A program made the position numbers and the translations under genes. Shown here in pieces: positions 1 through 5,529 of a DNA stretch of 5,531 bases (within the stretch, counting starts at the first letter, position 1; each line of letters begins with the position of its first letter). Below the pieces are notes generated by a model. It was not told the DNA's origin. It did not search any database and saw nothing but the letters and a program-made list of their open reading frames with translations. Origin of the DNA: Chloroflexia bacterium (GTDB lineage Bacteria > Chloroflexota > Chloroflexia > Thermomicrobiales > JALYUS01); the NCBI GenBank assembly GCA_025924435.1, contig JAICIL010000299.1, positions 1 through 5,531 on the forward strand, in the 5' to 3' direction.

Positions 1-104
1 GGCCGCCAATTTCTTAATCTGAGATTTTGGGTTTAATATTTTGGGGGGGGGGGGGGTCTTACCGCCGGCGGTGGTTGGGGCTTTTTCACCCCCCGCCACC
101 ACCA
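1..104. other. Non-coding left edge downstream of the ATPase gene
   Basis: Nothing codes here convincingly. Bases 1-42 are AT-rich (about one third GC), unlike the rest of the window, and hold an 8-base direct repeat ATTTTGGG at 24-31 and 38-45. After the G run comes the 12-bp palindrome at 61-72 and an imperfect hairpin: GGTGG (70-74) pairs with CCACC (96-100), and GGGG (77-80) with CCCC (91-94), around a 10-base loop. The hairpin is correctly placed to end the operon transcript on the minus strand, but no U-run follows, so I do not call it a terminator. Confidence 0.5.
43..56. repeat. Run of 14 G (plus strand)
   Basis: A homopolymer of 14 consecutive G, preceded by AT-rich sequence. It lies 48 bases beyond the ATPase stop codon and inside no supported gene. 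It may be real, a slippage-prone tract, or a sequencing or assembly error near a contig edge. Confidence 0.8.
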
Positions 105-1220
105 TTACACTGTCACGTCTCCATGAACATTCGGTTCATTGCCGACGATCCGCAGCCGCTCGGCGGGCAGCGACACGGTGATTTCCTGCCCGCTCGATAC
201 CGGCATCTCCGCCGGCGTCAGCAGCGTCAATTCCGTGTCGCCGTGGCCGGTGCGGAGCGTCACCCGCTGCTGCTGGCCGAGGTACGTCCGCTTCGTCACG
301 CGGCCCGCCACGCCGTTCTCTCCGTCGCACAGCGCGATATGCTCGGGGCGGATGCCGACCGTCACCGCCGCCGCGTCCCGAACACGATCCGCGAGCCGGA
401 GGCGGCCCAGCGGCGTCTCCGCGACATTGCCCCTGACGGATGCGGGAAAGAGATTAGCCATGCCGAAGAACCGGGCGACGGCGACGGTCGCCGGGCGTTC
501 GTAGAGGTCGGGGGCCGCGCCGAACTGCTGCACGCGGCCGTCGGAGAGGAAGGCGATCCGCTCCGCGAGCGTCATCGCCTCCTGCCGGTCGTGCGTGACG
601 AGCACCGTCGTGATGCCCTGCTCCGCGTGCAGCCGGGCGATCAGGTCGCGCATCTCGTCCCGCAGCGACGGGTCGAGGTTGGAGAGCGGCTCGTCGAGGA
701 GCAGCACGCGCGGCGCAGTGACGAGCGCGCGGGCGAGCGCGACGCGCTGCTGCTGGCCGCCGGAGAGTTGCCCGATCCGCCGCCGCTCCATCCCCGCCAG
801 TTGCACCTGCGCGAGCGCATCGCGCACCCGCGCCGCGATCGTGGCGCGCGGCGCGCGGCGCATCCGCAGCCCGAAGCCGACATTGGCGGCGACATCGAGA
901 TGCGAGAAGAGCGTCGGCTGCTGGAAGACCATCACTGCGCCCCGCCGCTCCGGCGGGAGGCGCGCGACCGAGCCGCCATCGAAGCGGATATCGCCCGCAT
1001 CCGGCTCGATCAGCCCGGCGATCATCCGCAGCGTCGTCGTCTTGCCGCAGCCCGACGGGCCGAGCAGGGCAACGAGCGCGCCGGGCGGCACGGAGAGTGA
1101 TAGTCTCTCGACAGCCCATTTCTCTCCGAACGCCTTGCCGAGGCCGATCAGGTCCAGCGCGACCGCGCGCGTGCTCGTCTGCCGCTCACTCACGCGGAAA
1201 TCGGATGTCGCGGCGGTCAC
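105..1220 (-). CDS. ABC transporter ATP-binding protein with C-terminal TOBE-type region, 371 aa
   Basis: Cytoplasmic ATPase that powers the importer. All catalytic motifs are intact: Walker A GPSGCGKT (54-61), Q-loop Q100 in FQQPTLF, signature LSGGQ (152-156), Walker B LLLDE (173-177), D-loop SNLD (180-183) and switch H210 in VTHD. The first 240 residues form the nucleotide-binding domain. From about 255 to the end lies a regulatory region with VGIRPEHI (288-295), typical of TOBE_2 domains in the PotA/CysA/UgpC/FbpC class. E. coli YnjD is much shorter (about 217 aa, from memory) and lacks this tail, so this ATPase looks more like the PotA/FbpC type. The start is GTG at 1220, overlapping the TGA of permease 2 by four bases, which suggests translational coupling. 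The GTG-to-domain distance is normal and no later start keeps strand 1. It is the last gene before the left edge. The motifs do not reveal the substrate. Confidence 0.93.
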   Translation of the reverse strand: MTAATSDFRVSERQTSTRAVALDLIGLGKAFGEKWAVERLSLSVPPGALVALLGPSGCGKTTTLRMIAGLIEPDAGDIRFDGGSVARLPPERRGAVMVFQQPTLFSHLDVAANVGFGLRMRRAPRATIAARVRDALAQVQLAGMERRRIGQLSGGQQQRVALARALVTAPRVLLLDEPLSNLDPSLRDEMRDLIARLHAEQGITTVLVTHDRQEAMTLAERIAFLSDGRVQQFGAAPDLYERPATVAVARFFGMANLFPASVRGNVAETPLGRLRLADRVRDAAAVTVGIRPEHIALCDGENGVAGRVTKRTYLGQQQRVTLRTGHGDTELTLLTPAEMPVSSGQEITVSLPAERLRIVGNEPNVHGDVTV

Positions 1221-2074
1221 AGCCTGCCCCCGATGCCCGCCTGCCGCTGCCGCAACGTGCGCGACGCGACCGCGAGCGCCGCGACCGCCGGTGCGACGAA
1301 GAGCAGCGCGAGCGCGGCGGCGATGGGATTGTCGCCGCTACGCGTGAAGGTGTAGACGAGCAAGGGCAGTGTCTGCACCTTCCCGCCGCCGATGATCAGC
1401 GTGGAGGTGTACTGGCTCCACGAGACGAGGAAGGCGAAGAGGCCACCGACCGCCAACCCCGGCCGCAGCAGCGGCAGCGTGACATGGACGAACGCCTGCC
1501 GCGAAGTCGCGCCGAGCGAGCGCGCCTGCTCTTCCGTCTGCGCGCCGAGGTTGGCGGCGACGCCCGCGACCGAGACGATGACGTACGGCAGCGCGGGCAT
1601 CGCATGGGCGAGCACGACCCCCTGCACGGTGTCCGCGAGCCTTAGATGGATGAAGACGATCTGAATGCCCATCGTCACGACCAGCCCCGGCACGATGAAG
1701 GGCGCGAGCAGCAGCAATTCGACCGCGCGCTTGCCCCTGAAGGTCATCCGCCCGACCGCGATACCGGCGGGCGCGCCGAGCGCGAGCGCGAGGAGCGTCG
1801 TCAGCAGGGCGACGGTGACGCTGCCCGTCAGGCCGGGGCGCACCTGCGTCGTCGGCGAGAAGACGTAGCGCCACGCGCGGCCGCTCCACGCGGCGGGCAG
1901 CAGGTCCGGCCACCGCCACGCAAACGCCGCCGACCAGATGACGAGCGGCACAACCGGCAGGATGACGAGCAGAACCCAGAGCGTGACGATGGCACTCGGC
2001 AGCGCCTGTCGCGCGGTGTGTCGCTTCGCCGCGCGCGGCAGTTCCACGGACGCGGGGCGCGCCATCGTCGCCAT
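1217..2074 (-). CDS. ABC transporter permease, second subunit, 285 aa
   Basis: Partner permease that would pair with the 2973-2080 product to form the membrane channel. Six hydrophobic stretches are seen at about residues 28-52, 84-106, 118-142, 151-175, 200-230 and 251-274. The coupling loop reads EEQARSLG (181-188) followed by VTLPLLRP, a slightly altered EAA motif with Q at the first A. The start is uncertain: ATG at 2074 (285 aa) or ATG at 2065 (282 aa), both inside a 9-base tandem repeat and neither with a strong ribosome site, so translation may depend on ribosomes finishing permease 1 only 5 bases upstream. The same frame stays open far upstream across permease 1, but that part is a high-GC shadow without membrane features. 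The TGA stop overlaps the GTG of the ATPase gene. In E. coli YnjC the two permease halves are fused in one protein; here they are separate genes. Confidence 0.88.
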   Translation of the reverse strand: MATMARPASVELPRAAKRHTARQALPSAIVTLWVLLVILPVVPLVIWSAAFAWRWPDLLPAAWSGRAWRYVFSPTTQVRPGLTGSVTVALLTTLLALALGAPAGIAVGRMTFRGKRAVELLLLAPFIVPGLVVTMGIQIVFIHLRLADTVQGVVLAHAMPALPYVIVSVAGVAANLGAQTEEQARSLGATSRQAFVHVTLPLLRPGLAVGGLFAFLVSWSQYTSTLIIGGGKVQTLPLLVYTFTRSGDNPIAAALALLFVAPAVAALAVASRTLRQRQAGIGGRL

Positions 2075-2079
2075 CGTCG
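2062..2079. repeat. 9-base tandem repeat at the permease 2 start
   Basis: Two copies of a 9-base unit (plus strand GCCATCGTC at 2062-2070 and 2071-2079, with a degenerate third part after it). Each contains an ATG on the minus strand, giving two in-frame start choices at 2074 and 2065. Gain or loss of a unit would stay in frame and only alter the N-terminus. Confidence 0.55.
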
Positions 2080-2973
2080 CTATCGCCCGCTCGCGAGCAA
2101 ACGTCGCGTCAGGCTGCCGTACGCCAGGACGATCACCGTCGCGAGGAGCGCGATGAGGACGCTCACGGCGAGCGCTTCGGGCCGCTGGTTGAGGTCCACA
2201 TTGCTGAAACCCTCGTACGCCCAGACGGGCAGCGCCTTCGGGTACGTCCGCCCCATCACGAGCGGCACCTCGAACGCGCCGAAGGTGAACGCGAAGACGA
2301 TCAAGGAGGCGGAGAGCATCGCCGGGAAGAGGAGCGGCACGAGCACATGCCGGAACCGCTGCCACGCCGACGCGCCGAGCGTGCGCGCCGCCTCCTCGTA
2401 CTGCTCCCCGATCCCGGCGAGCGCGGCGAGCAGCAGGAGCGTGATAAACGGCACCTCCTTCCAGACATAGACGATGACGATGCCCACGCCGAAGCGGTCG
2501 CCGACGAGCAGCGGGAAATTGCCGCGATCCGCCAGCAGTCCGGCGGCGTGTAGGAGGCGCGCGATCAGGCCGCTCTGCGCGACGAGCAGCGTGATCCCCA
2601 CCGCACCGACGAGGTGCGGGATCGGCAGCGGCAGTTGGAAGAGCAGGCGGAGAAGGCCATCGCCGCGCAGCCGCTTCCGCAGCAGCAGCGCCATGCCCAT
2701 GCTGATCGCCAGCGCGACGAGCGTGCTGACGACCGAGATGCGCAGGGAGACGGCGAGCGCACTCCGCAGATCGGGGTCGCGGAGCGCCTCGCCGTAATGG
2801 CGCAGCGTGAACCCCGAATCGCCGAGCAGTGCGAACAGGCCGAGGCTCTGCGCCAGCGCGAAACCGACCCCGCCAACCAAAAAGAGCGCGATCACCGCGA
2901 GGCTCGGCAAGAGCAGCAGCCACGTCGTTGGCCGCCGACGGGGAGGGCCAGGTATTGAGTGCTGAGTGCTCAC
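2080..2973 (-). CDS. ABC transporter permease, first subunit of a split YnjC-like pair, 297 aa
   Basis: Inner-membrane permease of a binding-protein-dependent type I importer. Six hydrophobic segments are visible at about residues 17-45, 70-97, 107-135, 162-187, 213-240 and 267-287. The cytoplasmic coupling loop that contacts the ATPase is well formed: EEAARTLG at 193-200 followed by VLVPLLFP at 210-217, matching the EAA...G...LP pattern of this class. The QLPLPIPHLVG (113-123) and WKEVPFITLL (171-180) blocks look like the N-terminal half of YnjC-type permeases. The start is GTG at 2973; an in-frame TAA at 2983-2985 rules out anything further upstream and later starts would remove the first membrane segment. 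The nearest ribosome-site candidate is GGGGG at 2986-2990, 12 bases away, rather far. Codons 2-6 lie inside a heptanucleotide repeat. The TAG stop is 5 bases before permease 2. Role certain, subfamily likely. Confidence 0.9.
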   Translation of the reverse strand: MSTQHSIPGPPRRRPTTWLLLLPSLAVIALFLVGGVGFALAQSLGLFALLGDSGFTLRHYGEALRDPDLRSALAVSLRISVVSTLVALAISMGMALLLRKRLRGDGLLRLLFQLPLPIPHLVGAVGITLLVAQSGLIARLLHAAGLLADRGNFPLLVGDRFGVGIVIVYVWKEVPFITLLLLAALAGIGEQYEEAARTLGASAWQRFRHVLVPLLFPAMLSASLIVFAFTFGAFEVPLVMGRTYPKALPVWAYEGFSNVDLNQRPEALAVSVLIALLATVIVLAYGSLTRRLLASGR

Positions 2974-3047
2974 CTGTTGCGATTACCCCCACACGAGCAT
3001 CCTGATTTGCCCAAATGTCGCCCCCGCCGTCTCAGCACTCAGCACTC
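2956..3047. repeat. Inverted heptanucleotide-repeat pair bounding the binding-protein/permease junction
   Basis: Two short tandem arrays of a 7-base unit face each other. On the plus strand the left copy at 2957-2970 is GAGTGCTGAGTGCT, and the right copy at 3034-3047 is its exact reverse complement AGCACTCAGCACTC; the right array extends to 3031 (about 2.4 units). In the minus-strand transcript they could pair as a 14-bp stem closing a 63-base loop. The 5' arm begins one base after the binding-protein stop codon, and the 3' arm directly follows the GTG start codon of permease 1. Known from E. coli: repeats between malE and malF stabilise the binding-protein message and keep it more abundant than the permease. 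A similar role here is inference. The unit length recalls the short tandem heptanucleotide repeats described in filamentous cyanobacteria. Confidence 0.7.
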
Positions 3048-3048
3048 G

Positions 3049-4377
3049 CTACTTCTTGAGGACGTTCGCTTGCCAGTCCTTCTCGATGCGGTCCACATAT
3101 GCGGCGGGTAATTCGGGCAGGGCATGGGCCGCGAGTTCCGCGCTCGGAATCGTCGCGGGATCGAGCGGGATGTCCTTGAACGCGGCGCGGCTCGCATCCG
3201 AGAGTTTGCCGAAATCGAGGACGGTCGAGTCGCCGGAGCGCGTCTGCTTCGCCTTCTCCACCTGCGCCTCCGGCGATTCGAGGAAGTTCGCCAGGACGAG
3301 CGCCGCTTCCTTGTTCTTCGCGTTGAACGGGATCGTGAGGTAACTGGTGTTGGCGATCGTGCCCGCATCGAGGTAGAAGGTGCGGGTCGTCTTCGGGAAC
3401 TGTCCCTTCGCGATCCCCACCGACCCGGCGGTCGGGCTGTAATTCATCGTGAAGTTCACCTCGCCGTCCGCGAAGAGTTGGTCCAACTTCGCCGCCGCAT
3501 CGGGGTAAGTTGTGCCCTTCTGCCAGAGGTTCGGCTTGATCCGATTCAGGTAATCCCACGCGGCGGGCGCTTTCGCCGTGTAGACCTGCTCGTTGAAACT
3601 CGAACCGTACTGCTGCCAACCGCCCGTCGTCTCGTACAATGCATGGCGGACGAGCACGCTGCCGGTGAAATCGGGCGGTGCGGGGTAGGTAAATGTGCCG
3701 GGATTCGCTTTTAGGTACTCCTCCAGCGCCTTGAAGGATTTCGGCGGGGTCGGCACCTTCGCGCTGTCGTAGATGAAGACGAACTGCGCGCGCGCCCAAG
3801 GCGCCTCGCGGTCGTTGACGGGAATGCCGAAATCGCTGTTGATGATCGGCTCCTCCCAATTGATCAATTTCGCGTTCGGCAGGTTGCGCGCCCAGCCCGC
3901 GTAGAGGATGCTCGCCTCCGCCATCGTGCGGAAGTTCTCGCCGTTGATCCAGATCAGGTCAACGCTGCCGTCCGCCGTCTTCCCCGCCTGCTTCTCGGCG
4001 AGCACCTTGTTCACCGCCTCGACGGTGTCCGTTATGGGGGTGCGCTTCACGGTGACATCGTATTGCTGCTTCATCGTCGGGATGACGTATTTGTCGAGGT
4101 AGTCGTTCGTCGTCTGGCTGCCGCCGTAGAGGAACCAGTTGGCGGTGCCGCCCTTCGCCTTCGCGACGATCTGATCCCATGCCATGCCGCCGATTGTGCC
4201 GCTGCCGAGCGCCGCGCCGCCCGACGCCACAGAGGAATTTGCCGTCGCCGCGGCGGGCTTCGGCGTGTCGGTTGCTGCTGAACCGCCGCAGGCGGCAAGG
4301 AGCGCGGTTGCCGCGACACCGGCGGCGCCGGCGAGGACGTGGCGGCGTGACAGGACGGCGGCGTGCGGGCGCGGCAT
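3049..4377 (-). CDS. ynjB: YnjB-family ABC transporter substrate-binding lipoprotein, 442 aa
   Basis: Extracytoplasmic solute-binding subunit of the importer encoded just downstream. The N-terminus carries SRRHVLAG (residues 10-17), a twin-arginine-type motif, then a hydrophobic stretch ending in the lipobox LLAAC with C30 as the predicted lipidated cysteine. A low-complexity Ala/Ser/Thr/Pro linker follows to about residue 65. The mature part has blocks I recognise from the YnjB family: WFLYGG (81-86) near an N-D-Y-L-D-K segment, DLIWINGENF (140-149), an APWARAQFVF-type block (192-201), and FTYPAPPDFTG (229-239). The ANFLESPEAQ segment near the C-terminus is typical of bacterial binding proteins. 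The start is the ATG at 4377 because AAAGGA at 4387-4392 sits 9 bases upstream and the signal then has normal length. The frame is open to 4500, but the earlier starts (ATG 4398, TTG 4500) lack a good ribosome site. Ligand unknown. Confidence 0.88.
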   Translation of the reverse strand: MPRPHAAVLSRRHVLAGAAGVAATALLAACGGSAATDTPKPAAATANSSVASGGAALGSGTIGGMAWDQIVAKAKGGTANWFLYGGSQTTNDYLDKYVIPTMKQQYDVTVKRTPITDTVEAVNKVLAEKQAGKTADGSVDLIWINGENFRTMAEASILYAGWARNLPNAKLINWEEPIINSDFGIPVNDREAPWARAQFVFIYDSAKVPTPPKSFKALEEYLKANPGTFTYPAPPDFTGSVLVRHALYETTGGWQQYGSSFNEQVYTAKAPAAWDYLNRIKPNLWQKGTTYPDAAAKLDQLFADGEVNFTMNYSPTAGSVGIAKGQFPKTTRTFYLDAGTIANTSYLTIPFNAKNKEAALVLANFLESPEAQVEKAKQTRSGDSTVLDFGKLSDASRAAFKDIPLDPATIPSAELAAHALPELPAAYVDRIEKDWQANVLKK

Positions 4378-4386
4378 GATGGCGCA

Positions 4387-4392
4387 TCCTTT
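4387..4392 (-). promoter_or_regulatory. Shine-Dalgarno site of the binding-protein gene
   Basis: Minus-strand AAAGGA, 9 bases before the ATG at 4377. It supports that start, which places the twin-arginine motif at residues 10-12 and the lipobox cysteine at residue 30. Confidence 0.6.
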
Positions 4393-4431
4393 CTCCATCC
4401 GAAGCGACGGGTTCGCCGGGGCGATGGCGCT

Positions 4432-4460
4432 ACGATACGTGAACGGCTCGATTCTGAAAA
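4432..4460 (-). promoter_or_regulatory. Weak sigma-70-like promoter candidate before the binding-protein gene
   Basis: In the 127-base gap between the hydrolase and binding-protein genes the minus strand reads TTTTCA (4455-4460), 17 bases, TATCGT (4432-4437). Each hexamer matches four of six consensus positions and the spacing is ideal. Transcription would start near 4425, leaving a leader of about 50 bases. Such matches occur by chance, so this is a candidate only; it would let the importer be expressed separately from the hydrolase. Confidence 0.25.
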
Positions 4461-4467
4461 GAGTGTA

Positions 4468-4477
4468 CGCACGTGCG
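4468..4477. promoter_or_regulatory. 10-bp perfect palindrome, possible operator
   Basis: CGCACGTGCG reads the same on both strands. It lies 7 bases upstream of the -35-like hexamer of the candidate promoter for the binding-protein gene, a position where a dimeric regulator could bind. It is the only copy noticed in the window, and a 10-bp GC-rich palindrome can occur by chance. Confidence 0.2.
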
Positions 4478-4504
4478 GCAGGATTGGATGCCCCACTCAA
4501 TCGT

Positions 4505-5422
4505 TCAGCGCACCGTGCCCCGCTCGATCAGCGCGCGCTCGCCGACCATGAGCACGCGAACCGGCACGCGCGGGCCGTCGTTCTGAACGTACCGGACGAG
4601 TGTGTCCGGGTACTCGTTGTTGCCGATAAATCCGTCGTAGTGATACGGGACGAGCAGCCGCGCGTGCGCCCGGTCCGCGACCTGTGCGGCCTCGCGGTAG
4701 GTGAAGTTCCCGATCATCCCCGTCTGCTCGCGGAACCAGTCGCGCCCGTTGATCGGCAGCAGCATCAGATCGAAGTGCGGCCAGCGGGCGAGCCGTTCGA
4801 GGAAGCCACGGTAGCCGTTGTTGTCGCCCGCGTGGTAGATCGCGAAGCCGTCGCATTCGAGGACGAAGCCGATGAAGCGTTCCGCGCCTTGCCGCTCGGG
4901 CGGCAGCCGCGCGGGGATCGTGGCGTAATACGCCTCCTCGTCCGGCAGGTATCGCTCCTCAGAGAAGAAGCCGTAGTGCGTGCTGGGGATCGCCGTGATC
5001 CGCACATCCCGCACCGTCGCCGCGCCGTCGCCATCGAGGAGAACCGTGCGTTCCTGGGTGCCGCCGAGGCGGCGAACGAGCGCCTCCGCGCCGCGCGGCG
5101 CGACCCATGTCGCCCGCGACGACTGCCGGAGGATGATCGGGTCGGCATCCACATCAATGTGGTCCGCGTGATCGTGCGAGGTCAGCAGAATATCGCAGTT
5201 CGTGACCAGATGCGGATCGAGCGGGATCGGGTAGGCGCGCGGATCGCCGGAGAGATCGGAGAGCCACGGATCGAGGTAGCAGACCGTGCCGGACGAAAAC
5301 TTGACGATGAATCCGGCCTGGCCGATGAACCAGACGGCGACCATCCCGGTCGGCGGCGTGAACGCGTCAACATCGGTGATGATCTCCCGACCGACGCCCG
5401 GCACCAGCGTATCGAATGGCAT
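4505..5422 (-). CDS. UlaG-like metallo-beta-lactamase-fold hydrolase, 305 aa
   Basis: A soluble metal-dependent hydrolase of the metallo-beta-lactamase fold, most like the UlaG (L-ascorbate-6-phosphate lactonase) branch. Seen: an early VWFIGQAGFIV strand (about residues 30-40), a YLDPWLSD turn (49-56), the metal motif HDHADH (H83, H85, D87, H88), a further metal-ligand candidate H149 in STHY, HAGD with D200, and PYHYDG with H261. The full ligand set of the fold is therefore present and the protein is probably active. No signal peptide is seen, so it should be cytoplasmic. The start is the ATG at 5422, because GGAGG at 5431-5435 lies 8 bases upstream; an in-frame ATG at 5473 would add 17 residues without such a site. 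It lies 127 bases upstream of the binding-protein gene on the same strand. Substrate is unknown: relatives act on lactones and other esters. Family call firm, UlaG subgroup likely, specific reaction not assignable. Confidence 0.88.
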   Translation of the reverse strand: MPFDTLVPGVGREIITDVDAFTPPTGMVAVWFIGQAGFIVKFSSGTVCYLDPWLSDLSGDPRAYPIPLDPHLVTNCDILLTSHDHADHIDVDADPIILRQSSRATWVAPRGAEALVRRLGGTQERTVLLDGDGAATVRDVRITAIPSTHYGFFSEERYLPDEEAYYATIPARLPPERQGAERFIGFVLECDGFAIYHAGDNNGYRGFLERLARWPHFDLMLLPINGRDWFREQTGMIGNFTYREAAQVADRAHARLLVPYHYDGFIGNNEYPDTLVRYVQNDGPRVPVRVLMVGERALIERGTVR

Positions 5423-5430
5423 CCTGCTCC

Positions 5431-5435
5431 CCTCC
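5431..5435 (-). promoter_or_regulatory. Shine-Dalgarno site of the hydrolase gene
   Basis: On the minus strand this reads GGAGG, inside a purine-rich GGGGAGGGGAGCAGG stretch, 8 bases before the ATG at 5422. It decides the start in favour of 5422 over the in-frame ATG at 5473. It is the strongest ribosome site in the window. Confidence 0.75.
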
Positions 5436-5479
5436 CCGATGATCGTCAGCCGGTAGCCGTATGCATCCTGCACCAGTGA

Positions 5480-5529
5480 TGGCGGGCTTCAGCCTGCCAG
5501 TCCTTGCTATGGCAGGCTGAAGCCCGCCA
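5480..5529. repeat. Perfect 20-bp inverted repeat with 10-base loop (REP/MITE-like)
   Basis: Arms at 5480-5499 and 5510-5529 are exact reverse complements over 20 bases, separated by GTCCTTGCTA. Each arm also holds the small inner palindrome GGCTTCAGCC or its complement. No run of T follows on either strand within the window, so it is a poor intrinsic terminator. The form is that of interspersed extragenic palindromes common in some high-GC genomes and sometimes mobilised by REP-associated transposases; none is visible here. It lies about 60 bases upstream of the hydrolase start, close to where its promoter should be, and ends two bases before the window edge. Confidence 0.8.

Noticed and set aside
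19..24. CTGAGA hexamer, a core motif of the TPP riboswitch
   Set aside because: An isolated hexamer; the other conserved blocks of the riboswitch are absent and no gene follows it within the window on that strand.
70..100. Imperfect hairpin after the ATPase stop as an intrinsic terminator
   Set aside because: The stem has an internal loop and is followed on the minus strand by a mixed sequence and a C run, not by U. It is described as structure only.
27..1100. 357-aa open frame on the plus strand opposite the ATPase
   Set aside because: The translation is rich in Arg, Ala and Pro with no recognisable domain, and it lies antisense to an intact ATPase with all motifs. It also starts through the G run.
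2083..2992. Long upstream extension of the permease 2 frame (open to 2992, giving 591 aa)
   Set aside because: It runs in another frame across permease 1. Its translation is Arg/Ala/Pro-rich without membrane segments, while permease 1 has six membrane segments and an EAA loop. It is a shadow of high GC content.
4378..4500. N-terminal extension of the binding protein to TTG 4500 or ATG 4398
   Set aside because: No ribosome site before either, and the extension would put about 40 or 7 extra residues before the twin-arginine signal. The ATG at 4377 has AAAGGA at good spacing.
4184..5479. 431-aa open frame on the plus strand opposite the hydrolase and the binding-protein start
   Set aside because: Low-complexity composition, no domain, and it spans the antisense of two genes plus the gap between them. 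A typical high-GC antisense frame.
5480..5529. The 20-bp hairpin as a CRISPR unit or rho-independent terminator
   Set aside because: Only one unit is present with no spacers, and neither side has a T-run within the window.
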